In this document: piece after piece, positions 52,379 to 61,933 of the stretch
Numbering within the stretch: the stretch's first letter is position 1
Layout: every line of letters starts with the position of its first letter
From: Allobaculum mucilyticum
Lineage (GTDB): Bacteria > Bacillota_I > Bacilli_A > Erysipelotrichales > Erysipelotrichaceae
Direction of reading: 5' to 3'
NCBI RefSeq assembly: GCF_022701195.1
Contig: NZ_CP078089.1
Coordinates: 992,001 to 1,056,000 of the forward strand
DNA: 64,000 bases
Made by a program: the position numbers and the translations under genes
The notes under the pieces: model-generated
Told to the model about the DNA's origin: nothing
Database searches by the model: none
Seen by the model: only the letters and a program-made list of their open reading frames with translations

Positions 52379-53666
52379 GATCGGCTTCCTCTGCTTTCTG
52401 TTCAGCTTTTACGCGGCGCGGATCGCTGATCCGGCCAGTCAGAGCGCTGGCGGCGGCGGTATATGGTGAAGCGAGATAGACCTCGGAGGTCACATCACCC
52501 ATGCGACCGACAAAGTTGCGGTTGGTCGTCGAAACGCAGCGTTCATTAGGGGCAAGGATGCCCATATAGCCGCCAAGGCACGGTCCGCAGGTTGGCGTGG
52601 AGACGACTGCACCAGCTTCGATGAAGGCCATCAGATAGCCGTTGGCGATGCACTGTTTGTAGATATCCATGGTTGCCGGAATGATGATGCAGCGAACGCC
52701 GTCGGCAACTTTGTTTCCATGCAGCACTTCATAGGCAGCATCCATGTCTTCCATACGGCCGTTTGTGCAGCTGCCGATGACAACCTGGTCAATGACGACA
52801 TCTTCCGATTCAGAAGCAGGTTTCGTGTTTTCCGGCAGATGCGGCCAGGCGACAACCGGAACGAGTTCATCGAGGTTCATGACGATCGTCTGTTCATATT
52901 CAGCATCCGGATCGGCTTCGAAAATGACAGGCTCTTCTGCTCCATGGTCTTTAAGGAAGGCAAGCGTCTTTTCATCGACCGGGAAAATGCCGTTTTTGGC
53001 ACCGGCTTCGATGGCCATATTGCAGATGCAGAGACGATCATCCATCGAAAGCGAATCAACGCCCTCGCCGGTAAATTCAAGAGATTTGTACAGAGCGCCG
53101 TCTACGCCGATCTGACCGATCAGCGAAAGGATGACATCCTTGCCGGAAACATATTCAGGCAGCTTTCCTTTGAGTTTGACACGGATGGCAGAAGGCACTT
53201 TAAACCAGGCTTTGCCCGTTGCCATGCCGGCAGCCATGTCAGTTGAACCAACGCCGGTAGAGAATGCGCCCAGCGCGCCATAGGTGCAGGTGTGCGAGTC
53301 GGCACCGATCAGGCAGTCGCCGGCTGTAACGCGGCCCTGTTCTGGAAGAAGCGCATGCTCGATGCCCATCTTGCCGACATCGTAGAAATGAGGAATCTCA
53401 TGCTTATGGCAGAAGGAACGGCAGGCAGCAGACTGTTTCGCCGCCTTGATGTCCTTGTTGGGAACAAAGTGGTCGAGAACAACGTTAATCTTGTCCGGAT
53501 CGAAGACTTTTTCGAATCCGGCTTTTTCAAATTCTGCGATTGCGACTGGTGTCGTGATGTCATTGCCCAGTACGCCGGTCAGATTGGCGAGAATCAGCTG
53601 ACCGGGAACGACGGAATCGAGTCCGGCAGCATGGGCAAGAATCTTCTGAGTCATGGTCATAGCCAT
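52371..53666 (-). CDS. leuC: 3-isopropylmalate dehydratase large subunit, 431 aa
   Basis: Aconitase-type subunit that carries a [4Fe-4S] cluster. The cluster Cys residues are in GSCTNG and [19 protein letters not shown] and NRNFVGRMG are the other conserved blocks. It is of the 420-residue clostridial/archaeal type rather than the 470-residue E. coli type. It starts two bases after the leuA stop, so the genes are translationally coupled. Confidence 0.95.
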   Translation of the reverse strand: MAMTMTQKILAHAAGLDSVVPGQLILANLTGVLGNDITTPVAIAEFEKAGFEKVFDPDKINVVLDHFVPNKDIKAAKQSAACRSFCHKHEIPHFYDVGKMGIEHALLPEQGRVTAGDCLIGADSHTCTYGALGAFSTGVGSTDMAAGMATGKAWFKVPSAIRVKLKGKLPEYVSGKDVILSLIGQIGVDGALYKSLEFTGEGVDSLSMDDRLCICNMAIEAGAKNGIFPVDEKTLAFLKDHGAEEPVIFEADPDAEYEQTIVMNLDELVPVVAWPHLPENTKPASESEDVVIDQVVIGSCTNGRMEDMDAAYEVLHGNKVADGVRCIIIPATMDIYKQCIANGYLMAFIEAGAVVSTPTCGPCLGGYMGILAPNERCVSTTNRNFVGRMGDVTSEVYLASPYTAAASALTGRISDPRRVKAEQKAEEADHE

Positions 53667-53668
53667 AC

Positions 53669-55345
53669 TTATTCAACCTCGTCTTTCTCAATGAAGCGGG
53701 CATTCACGGCCGAAGCCAGTGCGAGAATGCCGGCGAAGATGATATCGGAATTGGTACCTGCACCCCATGTGCGGGTGCCATCAGGCCAGAGCAGACCGAC
53801 GTAGCAGGCCGCGCTAGCGGAAGAATTATTGGAAAGGGAATGTTCGGTATATGTTTCGAGGGTGTATTCCAGACCGGTTCCCTGCTTGATGGCATTGTTA
53901 ACGGCGTTCAGGCGGCCGTTACCTGTAGCGAACCATTCTTCTTCCAGACCCTGTCTTACGGCAGTAACAACCGCTTTGAGGTTTTTGCCCTGGAGGAAGT
54001 GAACTTCTTTGATATCCAGAAGCGGTGCATCCAGGTTGAGATAGGTTGCCTTGAAGATGTCGAAGATTTCATCCGGTTTGAGCTCGGAATGATGACGGTC
54101 GGAAACGTCCTTGACCACATAGCCGAAGTGCTCGCGCATTTTCGGCGGCAGGTTGTAGCCGTATTTCGTTTCAAGAATGTAGCCGATTCCGCCTTTGCCC
54201 GACTGGGAATTGACGCGGATAACATCGGCATCGTAGGTCCGGGACAGATCCTGCGGATCGATCGGCAGATATGGAACAGTCCAGCGTCCTTCTGGATCTT
54301 CTTCTTTGCACTTCATGCCTTTGGCAATGGCATCCTGATGGCTGCCGGAGAATGCTGCAAAAACCAGTGCGCCGGCATAGGGCTGACGCTCATGGACATG
54401 CATGCGGGTTGTCCGCTCATAGATTTCGACGATTTCCGGCATGTTTGAGAAATCGAGCTGCGGATCTACGCCAAGAACGAGCATGTTCATGGCCAGCGTC
54501 ACTGCATCGACGTTTCCTGTACGCTCACCGTTGCCAAACAGGCAGCACTCAACGCGCTGTGCGCCGGCCAGCAGAGCGAGTTCTGTATCGGCTACGCCGG
54601 TACCGCGGTCGTTATGCGGATGGGTGGAAAGAATAATGGCGTCGCGGTTGTGGAGACGATCGGAACAGTATTCGATCTGGTTTGCATAAATATGAGGAAG
54701 AGACATTTCCACAGTAACCGGCAGGTTGATGATCATCGGACGCTCTACAGTCGGTTCCATGATGTCGATGACGGCGTTGCATACATCCAGAGCGAAATCG
54801 GGTTCCGTTCCGGTAAACGATTCGGGGGAATATTCAAACAGGAAGTTTCCGTCGTATTCTTCGGACAGCTGCTTAACCAGTCTGGCGCCTTCGAGCGCAA
54901 TTTCCTTGATCTCTTCTTTGGACTTTTTGAACACCTGTTCGCGCTGCGCTTTGGATGTGGAGTTGTAGAAGTGAACAACTGCACGGGGCGCACCCTGAAT
55001 GGCTTCAAAGGTTTTGCGGATAATGTGTTCGCGGCACTGAGTCAGAACCTGGATGGTGACATCATCAGGAATCAGATCCTGCTCAATGAGCGTACGCAGG
55101 AATTCGTATTCGGTCTGACTGGCTGCCGGGAAGCCGACTTCGATTTCCTTGAATCCGATCCGGACGAGCAGCTGGAAGAATTCCAGCTTTTCTTCAAGCG
55201 ACATCGGCACGATCAGTGCCTGGTTGCCGTCACGCAGATCCACCGAGCACCATGCCGGTGCGTGGTCTGGATGGTCTTTTTTCACCCAGCGATATTCATT
55301 GTGCGAGGGCGGAAAATAGCCTGGCGAGTATTTGTTAGCGTTCAT
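53669..55345 (-). CDS. leuA: 2-isopropylmalate synthase, LeuA type 2, 558 aa
   Basis: First committed enzyme of leucine synthesis; condenses acetyl-CoA with 2-oxoisovalerate. [29 protein letters not shown] and [11 protein letters not shown] are the DRE-TIM motifs with metal and catalytic residues. The C-terminal domain carries the leucine-responding regulatory part. The length and wording match the longer yeast/actinobacterial type. It is the first gene of the operon, 170 bp after a T-box terminator. Confidence 0.95.
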   Translation of the reverse strand: MNANKYSPGYFPPSHNEYRWVKKDHPDHAPAWCSVDLRDGNQALIVPMSLEEKLEFFQLLVRIGFKEIEVGFPAASQTEYEFLRTLIEQDLIPDDVTIQVLTQCREHIIRKTFEAIQGAPRAVVHFYNSTSKAQREQVFKKSKEEIKEIALEGARLVKQLSEEYDGNFLFEYSPESFTGTEPDFALDVCNAVIDIMEPTVERPMIINLPVTVEMSLPHIYANQIEYCSDRLHNRDAIILSTHPHNDRGTGVADTELALLAGAQRVECCLFGNGERTGNVDAVTLAMNMLVLGVDPQLDFSNMPEIVEIYERTTRMHVHERQPYAGALVFAAFSGSHQDAIAKGMKCKEEDPEGRWTVPYLPIDPQDLSRTYDADVIRVNSQSGKGGIGYILETKYGYNLPPKMREHFGYVVKDVSDRHHSELKPDEIFDIFKATYLNLDAPLLDIKEVHFLQGKNLKAVVTAVRQGLEEEWFATGNGRLNAVNNAIKQGTGLEYTLETYTEHSLSNNSSASAACYVGLLWPDGTRTWGAGTNSDIIFAGILALASAVNARFIEKDEVE

Positions 55346-55517
55346 GATTTCCTCTTCCTTTCGGTCTTTTTACAACAAACTTTCCGGCATGCCTGCCGGA
55401 GCGAAAACTGTCTTGATTCGATGGAAGCGGCGTTCTGCAAAATGCCTCTCAGCCGGTTTCTGCCGGCTAAAGCACTGAAACAGAAGACGCCGTCTGTTTC
55501 ATCCTGAGCGGACAGGT

Positions 55518-55800
55518 CGAAAAAAAACCGCCTCTCTCCCTCAGGAAAAGAGACGGGGATTCACAAAATAGATCCTCGCGGTACCACTCTTCTTGCCGTC
55601 AGTCACTGGCGGCCTCTCAGCAGCGATCCATCAATCGCTTCTTCTGTAACGGGAATACCCGGAAAGAATTACTGAATTCACTCTTTCAGCTCGAAGGGGA
55701 GTTTGCCGGCATTCATCTTTGGCCTTTCATCACCCGGCCGCTTTCTGAAAGAATTCCTGACGGTTTGGTCCTTGTCACAGCTTTTGGAACGTGTTTTCAT
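55518..55800 (-). promoter_or_regulatory. T-box leader of the leu operon
   Basis: On the minus strand the antiterminator block AGAGTGGTACCGCG lies at about 55573-55590, followed by a terminator stem (CCGTCTCT with AGAGAGGCGG) and eight T. Upstream is a long Stem I-like region whose base pairs GAATTC/GAATTC and TTTCAG/CTGAAA. Such leaders sense uncharged tRNA; leucine is inferred from the genes, as I could not settle the specifier codon. Confidence 0.88.
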
Positions 55801-55995
55801 TCTATGGAAGAGGTTTTTTCCTGTCAACGGAATCGGGAAAATGATGAAAATTTCTGAAAATATGCCTGAAAATCGAATTGTCTTTCTGTTTTCGTCTTTG
55901 AAAAAGGCGGATATTCAGCGCTGTTTTCCCGCTTTTTTCAGGATCAGAACGATGATCGCCCGTATGAAAAAACACGAGTCGGGCAGGGAGGGTTT

Positions 55996-56586
55996 ATGTT
56001 TTTAAAGCATGATGTTCAGACGACCAGTGAAATCAAAAAGAGCCGTTTTATTACCCTGCTTCACCGTGTAAAAACCATGGATGAGGCCAGAGCGTTTTTA
56101 GCGCAGACCAGAAAAGACTATCCCGATGCCACGCACTGCTGTTCAGCTGTAAAAATCGGCAGTTTTTCCCATTCAAGCGACGATGGTGAACCGGCAGGAA
56201 CTGCCGGAAGGCCGATGCTCGACGTACTGCTTGGCAGCGAGGCCGATGAAATCGCCGCTGTCGTTGTCCGCTATTTTGGCGGAACGCTTCTTGGAAAAGG
56301 CGGTCTGGTCCGGGCGTATTCAGGCGGCGTTGCCGATGCCCTCAAAGAAGCTGAATTTCTTGAAGCAAAGACATTCGGCCTGTATGCGCTTGAGGTTCCT
56401 TATGATCTTGCCGGCAAGGCAGAAGCCTGGCTGCGCTCAAAAGGCGTCAGCGATCTGGAAGCGGATTACGGCTCACAGGCGCTCTATACCTTTACGCATG
56501 ACCAGGATCTTTCCGCTGAAATTGCCGACCGTTTTTCCGGATCGTTAGCTTTGGAAAAGCTTTCAGATATCGTCCGTGAATGTTAA
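55996..56586 (+). CDS. yigZ: YigZ/IMPACT family protein (UPF0029), 196 aa
   Basis: Two-domain protein. The N-terminal UPF0029 domain has SRFITLLHRVKTMDEA, DATHCCSA, SDDGEPAGTAGRPML and VVRYFGGTLLGKGGLVRAY; the C-terminal DUF1949 domain follows. The length is standard. The family is linked to translation and proteolysis control in eukaryotes (IMPACT), while the bacterial role is unclear. GGAGGG precedes the ATG. Confidence 0.92.
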   Translation: MFLKHDVQTTSEIKKSRFITLLHRVKTMDEARAFLAQTRKDYPDATHCCSAVKIGSFSHSSDDGEPAGTAGRPMLDVLLGSEADEIAAVVVRYFGGTLLGKGGLVRAYSGGVADALKEAEFLEAKTFGLYALEVPYDLAGKAEAWLRSKGVSDLEADYGSQALYTFTHDQDLSAEIADRFSGSLALEKLSDIVREC

Positions 56587-56830
56587 GTCATATGCGGCCG
56601 TTTTATCGAAAAAACCTGTCATACTGAAAAAAGATGCAGAGAATGTGCGTGTACACTTTTACTGGCTGTAAGCGGCATCATTGCGGACGCAGTGAATAGT
56701 TTCTGTTCAGTATGGGTTATCTGTGTGATTTTGTGCATTGGCCGTTCGAATGCGAACTTCACATAATCTTCCTGTTTTTTGCACGCATGCCTCTGTTATG
56801 TTTCTGTACGTACAGAAAGGGGATTTCTAA

Positions 56831-57106
56831 ATGACAGCATTTTTAATGATTACCATGTTCGTGCTTGCCATTTTCCTGTTTGGAAGTCTGTTCATTCAGC
56901 TGCTTCCGTTTATCCTGATTATTTCCCTGCTTCGCCTGGTCTTCCACAGACCAAGCGTTAAAGTGTATTCAAGATCCTTTACGATCCAGCCTGATGAGCA
57001 TCCGTTTGATTCATTTACTTCCGGTCTGCCGCGAATTGATTCATCCGCGAATTCTTCGGCTGATGTCATCGACGCAGAATATACAGAAAAAGACATTCCG
57101 GCTTAA
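56831..57106 (+). CDS. small membrane protein, 91 aa
   Basis: Residues 4-40 are strongly hydrophobic and probably form one or two membrane segments. The rest is a polar tail with no known domain. AAAGGGG stands ahead of the ATG and a clean terminator follows. Function unknown. Confidence 0.65.
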   Translation: MTAFLMITMFVLAIFLFGSLFIQLLPFILIISLLRLVFHRPSVKVYSRSFTIQPDEHPFDSFTSGLPRIDSSANSSADVIDAEYTEKDIPA

Positions 57107-57131
57107 GTCCGAACAATACAATTGAATAACA

Positions 57132-57157
57132 CAGCGCCCATACGGGCGCTTTTTTCT
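57132..57157 (+). terminator. terminator of the 91-aa gene
   Basis: Stem AGCGCCC/GGGCGCT followed by six T. Confidence 0.9.
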
Positions 57158-57269
57158 GTCCTGATCTCCTGTATCCAGGGAAGCTGCATTCTGAAGGATA
57201 TTTCTGTCTTTGATGTGCAATCGTCCTGGCTGCCTGGTATCCTGGCAATGTAAGCAAGGGGGACTTCTT

Positions 57270-57530
57270 ATGGCTTCCATCCTGGTTGGTCAGATGCAGA
57301 AAGTGTCAAAAATGAATACGAATATTCATGAACCAGTCGCTGCAGATTATTCCGTTTTTCGCACGCGGGACAACACCTATTTCCAGATTGATACGTATGG
57401 TTCAGCCGAGCGCAAAATGCGCGGCAAGTGCAGCCAGTCCATTCAGTTTGACCGCAGCAGTGCCATCGCCCTGATGCGCCTGCTTGCCCGTGAGCTGAAT
57501 ATCACCCTTGAAGAGCTGATCGAAGGCTGA
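57270..57530 (+). CDS. small conserved protein, 86 aa, with FQIDTYGS...SQSIQFD motif
   Basis: The centre reads TYFQIDTYGSAERK then GKCSQSIQFD, a pattern I have seen in small conserved proteins and in tails of some nuclease-related proteins, but I cannot name the family. The ATG at 57270 has GGGGGA seven bases upstream. It is a single-gene unit with a terminator at 57572-57634. Confidence 0.65.
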   Translation: MASILVGQMQKVSKMNTNIHEPVAADYSVFRTRDNTYFQIDTYGSAERKMRGKCSQSIQFDRSSAIALMRLLARELNITLEELIEG

Positions 57531-57571
57531 AAACAAACAGACGCCGGATCCATTTACAGATACCAGTACAG

Positions 57572-57634
57572 AAAAAGAGCAGATGCTTCGCTGACAGGAA
57601 GATCCCTGATGGCAGATCTGCTCTTTCTTTTTGT
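57572..57634 (+). terminator. terminator of the 86-aa gene
   Basis: Outer stem AAAGAGCAGAT/ATCTGCTCTTT with a long loop, then TCTTTTTG. Confidence 0.65.
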
Positions 57635-57782
57635 CCTGGCTCCCAGCCGGTCGATCACAAGGAATCATCCGCAAAAAAGGAAGACACCTCCCTAGGAAAT
57701 GTCTTCCCGTTTTGTCTGTATTCTTTCCAGTCTGTCTTCAGAACGGATCTTCGTTTTGCGAAAAACTCTGCGGATGAAAGGA

Positions 57783-59042
57783 TTATTTGACCGGCTGCGG
57801 CGCGCTTTCCAGCGTTCCGATAAAGACTGGCGTTGCGCTGTCATTGTCGATGATCAGAAACATGAACGGTCTGTCACAGGTAATGACAACCGGTTCTTCT
57901 TCTTCGACAAGCGCAGCTGTTTCACTGGTGCCAATCGAAGTAGCAGCGGCTGCCTTTGTGCCTTTGGCATCCACTGTAATTTTTGTCTTCTGTTTTACAG
58001 AAGAAATCATCAGATCATGGCCCTCGCTCATCTTCGAGAAATCGGCATTTTCATCAAATGCGTCCGTGATGCCGAGTGCTTTAAGTGCATCGTTGAGTGA
58101 CATGCTCGAATCAAGCGTAAAGGAAGGAATTGCCGCCTGTACATCGCGTGATTCCGGATCGCGCAGAGCCTGTTCAAGCTGCGTCTGATCTGTATGAGCC
58201 AGAGCATCATCAAGACTTTCCGCTACATCAACTGGAATCAGAGCCGCAAACGAATAGCGGCCTTTTTCATATGGACGGATAAAGCCATGAAGCGAGTCGG
58301 TCTTTACGTACTGCTCTTCCTGACTCATCAGGCATTCCGTTTCGGTTGCATTTCCCTGCGCATCGGTAAATTCAAAGGTGCTGATGGCTTCTTCAGGATA
58401 AGGTTCTGCCCATTTCGCATCAAAATTCAGCGCATTGATCAGCAGCAGAACAAGATTATTCAGATCTTCCTGGCTGACCATTTCCGGAATCTGTCCGTCG
58501 GTTTTGTTGCTGACCCAGTCATTGATCTGTTTTACGGCATCCGCGTCAAACTTCGTTTCGAATCCTTCGCCGGCATAGTCGCTTTTCAGAACGGACTGAA
58601 ACTCATCACTGAGCACAATATCTTTCACCCAGATCGAATTGGCGATTTCCAGCTGCCGGTTTTCACCCTGTGCTGATGCGATTGCGCTTTTCGAAAGTTT
58701 GTTCATCACATCAACCGGTACTCCAAGGGTATCTTCCATCTGTGCAAGCGTCTGTCCATCTGCTCCGTTGGCGCTCATGCCAAGAGCAAAGAAAGCGGAT
58801 AGCGGCGAAATCAGTGAATCTTTTCCCTGATCATGCAGCTGTTCAAACAGCGACCAGGAGAACCGAAACAGCGAAGCGGATTCTTCCTGAGAAAGATTCA
58901 CTGCAGATACGGAATTTTCATCAGAGGACGTTTCGATGGATGGACTCGATGACTGCCCGGAATCGCTCGTTCCGGCAGGTGCCGCGCAGCCGGCAAGCAA
59001 TGATGCGACAAGCAGAGAAAGGATCATGGATCTGCTCTTCAT
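57783..59042 (-). CDS. serpin-family protease inhibitor, lipoprotein, 419 aa
   Basis: Surface-anchored serpin. A lipobox LLAGC places the lipidated Cys at residue 19, followed by a Ser-rich linker. The serpin fold is clear: FSWSLFEQL, DSLISPLSAFFALGM, NSIWVKD, NALNFDAKWAEP and the C-terminal DRPFMFLIID. The hinge KGTKAAAATS shows the small residues needed for loop insertion, so it should be inhibitory. The reactive loop after it reads IGTSETAALVEEEE. AAAGGAG precedes the ATG. It is downstream of a closely related serpin. Confidence 0.92.
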   Translation of the reverse strand: MKSRSMILSLLVASLLAGCAAPAGTSDSGQSSSPSIETSSDENSVSAVNLSQEESASLFRFSWSLFEQLHDQGKDSLISPLSAFFALGMSANGADGQTLAQMEDTLGVPVDVMNKLSKSAIASAQGENRQLEIANSIWVKDIVLSDEFQSVLKSDYAGEGFETKFDADAVKQINDWVSNKTDGQIPEMVSQEDLNNLVLLLINALNFDAKWAEPYPEEAISTFEFTDAQGNATETECLMSQEEQYVKTDSLHGFIRPYEKGRYSFAALIPVDVAESLDDALAHTDQTQLEQALRDPESRDVQAAIPSFTLDSSMSLNDALKALGITDAFDENADFSKMSEGHDLMISSVKQKTKITVDAKGTKAAAATSIGTSETAALVEEEEPVVITCDRPFMFLIIDNDSATPVFIGTLESAPQPVK

Positions 59043-59275
59043 TTTCTGTCTCCTTTCGGATCGATCAGCTGCAGCTTTATGACGAGAATTCTGTCGTCTG
59101 CAGCCAGGCGATCCGTTTTTTTAATAGATTTGGTAACTGTCTTCATTGTACCGGCTGATCAGAATGGTTTTTGAACACATGTCCGGATTCTTGTCTGAAG
59201 ATTTCCGTTTCTGTTTCTAAAGCTTTATCGAGCATCAGCAAATTCTCTGCCAGCGTTGGAAGTCAGAACAGTCAA

Positions 59276-60544
59276 TCAGGACCTGGAAGGCGATTCTGGC
59301 AGTTCTTCAAGTGTACCGATGAATACAGGCGTGCCGCTTTCGCCATCAAGAATCATAAACAGGAACGGACGGTCGCAGGTGATGGTTACGGGCGGTTCTG
59401 GATCCTCAGGAGCACTTGTTGGCACAGCGCCGACTGTAGTGGAGGCAGCGGCTTTGGTTCCTTTGGCATCGACAGTAATCTTTGTCTTCTGCTTCACAAA
59501 GGAAAGCTTCAGCGCTGCATCATCAGTCATCTTCGATAAATCGGCGGTGTCTTCAAATGCATCCGTGATTCCGATGGTCTTCAGAGCATTGTTGAGCGTC
59601 ATGCTCGAATCGAGTGTGAAGGAAGGGATTGTCGCATGGACTTCCCGGAAATCCGGACACTGAAGAACCTCTTCAAGCTTCGCTGGATCGACGGCTTCAA
59701 GAGCATCATCCAGACTCTGCTTTTCGTCTGTTGGAATCAGTGCTGCAAAGGCATACCGGCCGTTTTCATACGGACGGATAAAGCCCTGCAGGCTTCCTGC
59801 ATCGACATATTTCTCTTCCTGGCTCATCAGACATTCTGTCTCTGCCTTATTTCCCTTTGCATCAGCGAATGCAAAGGAGCTGATCGCTTCTTTTTCATAC
59901 GGCTCTGCCCAGTTGGCATCAAAGTTCAGAGCGTTGATCAGCAGAAGCATGAGATCTTCAAGTTCTTCTTCATTTACAACATCCTGTATCTGGCCGTCTG
60001 TTTTTTCGCTGACCCAGTTATTGATCTGTTTGACGGCATCCGCATCAAACTTTGTTTCGAAGCCTTCGCCTGCGTAGTCGTTTTTCAGAATGGACTGAAA
60101 GTCATTGCTGAGGGCGAGGTCTTTTACCCAGACCGAGTTGGCGATTTCAAGCTGTCTGTTTTCACCCTGAGCCGATGCAATCGCGCTTTTGGAGAGTGCG
60201 TTCATGACATCTACCGGCACGCCAAGCGCGTCTTCAATCTGAGCAAGCGTCTGTCCGTTGGCTCCATTTGCGGCCATGCCAAGGGCAAAGAACGCGGAGA
60301 GCGAAGAAACAAGCGAGTCTTTGTCCTGATCATGCAGCTGTTTAAACAGCGACCAGGAAAAGTCAAAGAGCGAAGCGGACTGTTCCTGAGAAAGATTTAC
60401 AGCAACCGCGGGCGGCTCACTGGAGGATGTTTCTGATGGCGGCATGGCGGACTGCTGGGAATTTTTCGGATCTGCATCAGGCGCGGTGCATCCGACAAGC
60501 AGCGATGCTGCAAGAATGGAAAGAATCATCGATCTGGTCTTCAT
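59276..60544 (-). CDS. serpin-family protease inhibitor, lipoprotein, 422 aa (paralogue)
   Basis: Same architecture as the serpin at 57783: lipobox LLVGC, linker, serpin core and hinge KGTKAAASTT. The two bodies are very similar, but the reactive loop is different (VGAVPTSAPEDPEPP here), which predicts a different target protease. The ATG at 60544 is set by AAAGGAG; an ORF start nine codons upstream lacks a site. Both genes have the same short promoter-proximal sequence (CTACAATGAAGACAGT or a close match), so they arose by duplication including the promoter. Confidence 0.92.
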   Translation of the reverse strand: MKTRSMILSILAASLLVGCTAPDADPKNSQQSAMPPSETSSSEPPAVAVNLSQEQSASLFDFSWSLFKQLHDQDKDSLVSSLSAFFALGMAANGANGQTLAQIEDALGVPVDVMNALSKSAIASAQGENRQLEIANSVWVKDLALSNDFQSILKNDYAGEGFETKFDADAVKQINNWVSEKTDGQIQDVVNEEELEDLMLLLINALNFDANWAEPYEKEAISSFAFADAKGNKAETECLMSQEEKYVDAGSLQGFIRPYENGRYAFAALIPTDEKQSLDDALEAVDPAKLEEVLQCPDFREVHATIPSFTLDSSMTLNNALKTIGITDAFEDTADLSKMTDDAALKLSFVKQKTKITVDAKGTKAAASTTVGAVPTSAPEDPEPPVTITCDRPFLFMILDGESGTPVFIGTLEELPESPSRS

Positions 60545-60737
60545 TGTTTTGTCTCCTTTCAAACCGTTCATACTTCAGCTCAACGCGCCCAGTATGTTGC
60601 TGATGAACGGTTTTCTGTTTGCTAAACGATACGGTTCAGGTACTGTCTTCATTGTAGCGATCTGTTTGAGTGTTCTTTGTGAACCAATTTCGAACAATCT
60701 CTAAACATTTCTGTCCCATTCTGTAAATCGGACACGG

Positions 60738-60775
60738 TAAAAAGGCCTGAAGACGTTTTTTTCTGTCTTCAGGCC
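60738..60775 (-). terminator. terminator of the DUF2752 gene
   Basis: Stem GGCCTGAAGAC/GTCTTCAGGCC, then five T on the minus strand. Confidence 0.88.
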
Positions 60776-60845
60776 CTGTGGTTTTCATTTCAGACTGTGG
60801 ATCTTTGCCTGCTCTGACTAGAAGACATCTGAATCTGCCATCTGG

Positions 60846-61355
60846 TTACTGGAACAGACTGACAAGTCTTGCAATCAGATTCTGCGAATAAAAGTTCATC
60901 GGATAGTCGGGAAAAATCGTGATCATCCGGTAAACATAGACGACAAGCGTAATGATGCAGGTGATCACCAGCAGAATCGCCAGAGATTTTGAACGCAGCT
61001 TTCCTTTCCATGCACGCCATAAAAAATAGAGTGTCATGGGAATCCAGAGAACAATTGTCGGATTGGACAGAAATGCCCTCTCAAACTGTAAAGTCAGCAC
61101 ATACCAGGCAGCGTGAAGAAGACCGCATCCCGGACAGGGATAGCCGGTCAGGATCTGAATGATGCACACCCGGCCAAAAATCAGTTCAAAGGCGACGAAC
61201 ATGACCAGAAAGAAGATACACAGTTCAATCGCCCGCCGCGAGATGAAATGTCCGAAAACCTTTACGCCAGGACGCTCATCTGTAGCAGAAACTGATGGTA
61301 CTTCCGGTGCACGTGAAGCCGTGTTTTGCGGCAATTCTGGAAGCTGAACAGACAT
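60846..61355 (-). CDS. DUF2752 membrane protein, 169 aa
   Basis: After a 40-residue polar N-terminus there are three to four membrane segments. The family signature GYPCPGCGLLHAAW is present, followed by NPTIVLWIP. DUF2752 proteins have no established function. AAAGGAG precedes the ATG. Confidence 0.85.
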   Translation of the reverse strand: MSVQLPELPQNTASRAPEVPSVSATDERPGVKVFGHFISRRAIELCIFFLVMFVAFELIFGRVCIIQILTGYPCPGCGLLHAAWYVLTLQFERAFLSNPTIVLWIPMTLYFLWRAWKGKLRSKSLAILLVITCIITLVVYVYRMITIFPDYPMNFYSQNLIARLVSLFQ

Positions 61356-61432
61356 ATTCCGTTTCTCCTTTCTGCTTGAATTTCTTTCGTATAAAATACT
61401 GTCTTTCTATTCCAAATCCAGATTAAAGTCAA

Positions 61433-61477
61433 TGAAAGCCGGCGGATTCCTGCTTTACAGGATTTCGCCGGCTTACT
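61433..61477 (-). terminator. probable terminator of the 99-aa gene
   Basis: Stem AAGCCGGCG/CGCCGGCTT with a long internal loop containing AATCCTG/CAGGATT; the minus-strand tail is short in T. Confidence 0.6.
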
Positions 61478-61501
61478 GTATTCATTCTTTTTTTTGGTGA
61501 A

Positions 61502-61801
61502 TTATTTGCGGGAACCGAGTTTCTGACTCTCTGTCCAGTCTTCCCAGCATTTGCGCAGAGCAACTTCATGTGCGTAGAGCGAATTGATTTCGATCATCAG
61601 ATCTTTGGTCATTTCCGTTTTGGACTGTTCCATCAGCGGCTGACGGCGTCCTTCATAGTCCTGAATTGTATAGCGGAAGACTTCATCCGGGTGAATGCCA
61701 AACTCTTTACCTGTCACAACGACATCGTCGTCATGATCCTGGCAATAGCGGACAATTTTAAGCTGTTCTTCAGTGAGCGGTTTCGAAAAATCGTATTTCA
61801 T
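61502..61801 (-). CDS. uncharacterised small protein, 99 aa
   Basis: Soluble, acidic protein; residues 8-50 (LTEEQLKIVRYCQDHDD and GKEFGIHPDEVFRY) could form a helical, possibly helix-turn-helix-like region. No family recognised. AAAGGAG stands ahead of the ATG. It lies downstream of the lactate permease on the minus strand? No: the permease at 61934 is transcribed toward it, with 132 bp between, so cotranscription is possible. Confidence 0.65.
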   Translation of the reverse strand: MKYDFSKPLTEEQLKIVRYCQDHDDDVVVTGKEFGIHPDEVFRYTIQDYEGRRQPLMEQSKTEMTKDLMIEINSLYAHEVALRKCWEDWTESQKLGSRK

Positions 61802-61933
61802 CGTCTGACTCTCCTTTTATCTTCTCTTCCTGTCTGCCCTATGAAGAAAACAGGAAGAAATCGTGCATATACAGTGTACGTCCGCCATGAACTGAGATGC
61901 CTTCGGGTGATTCAGTTAATTTTTCACTTCTGT

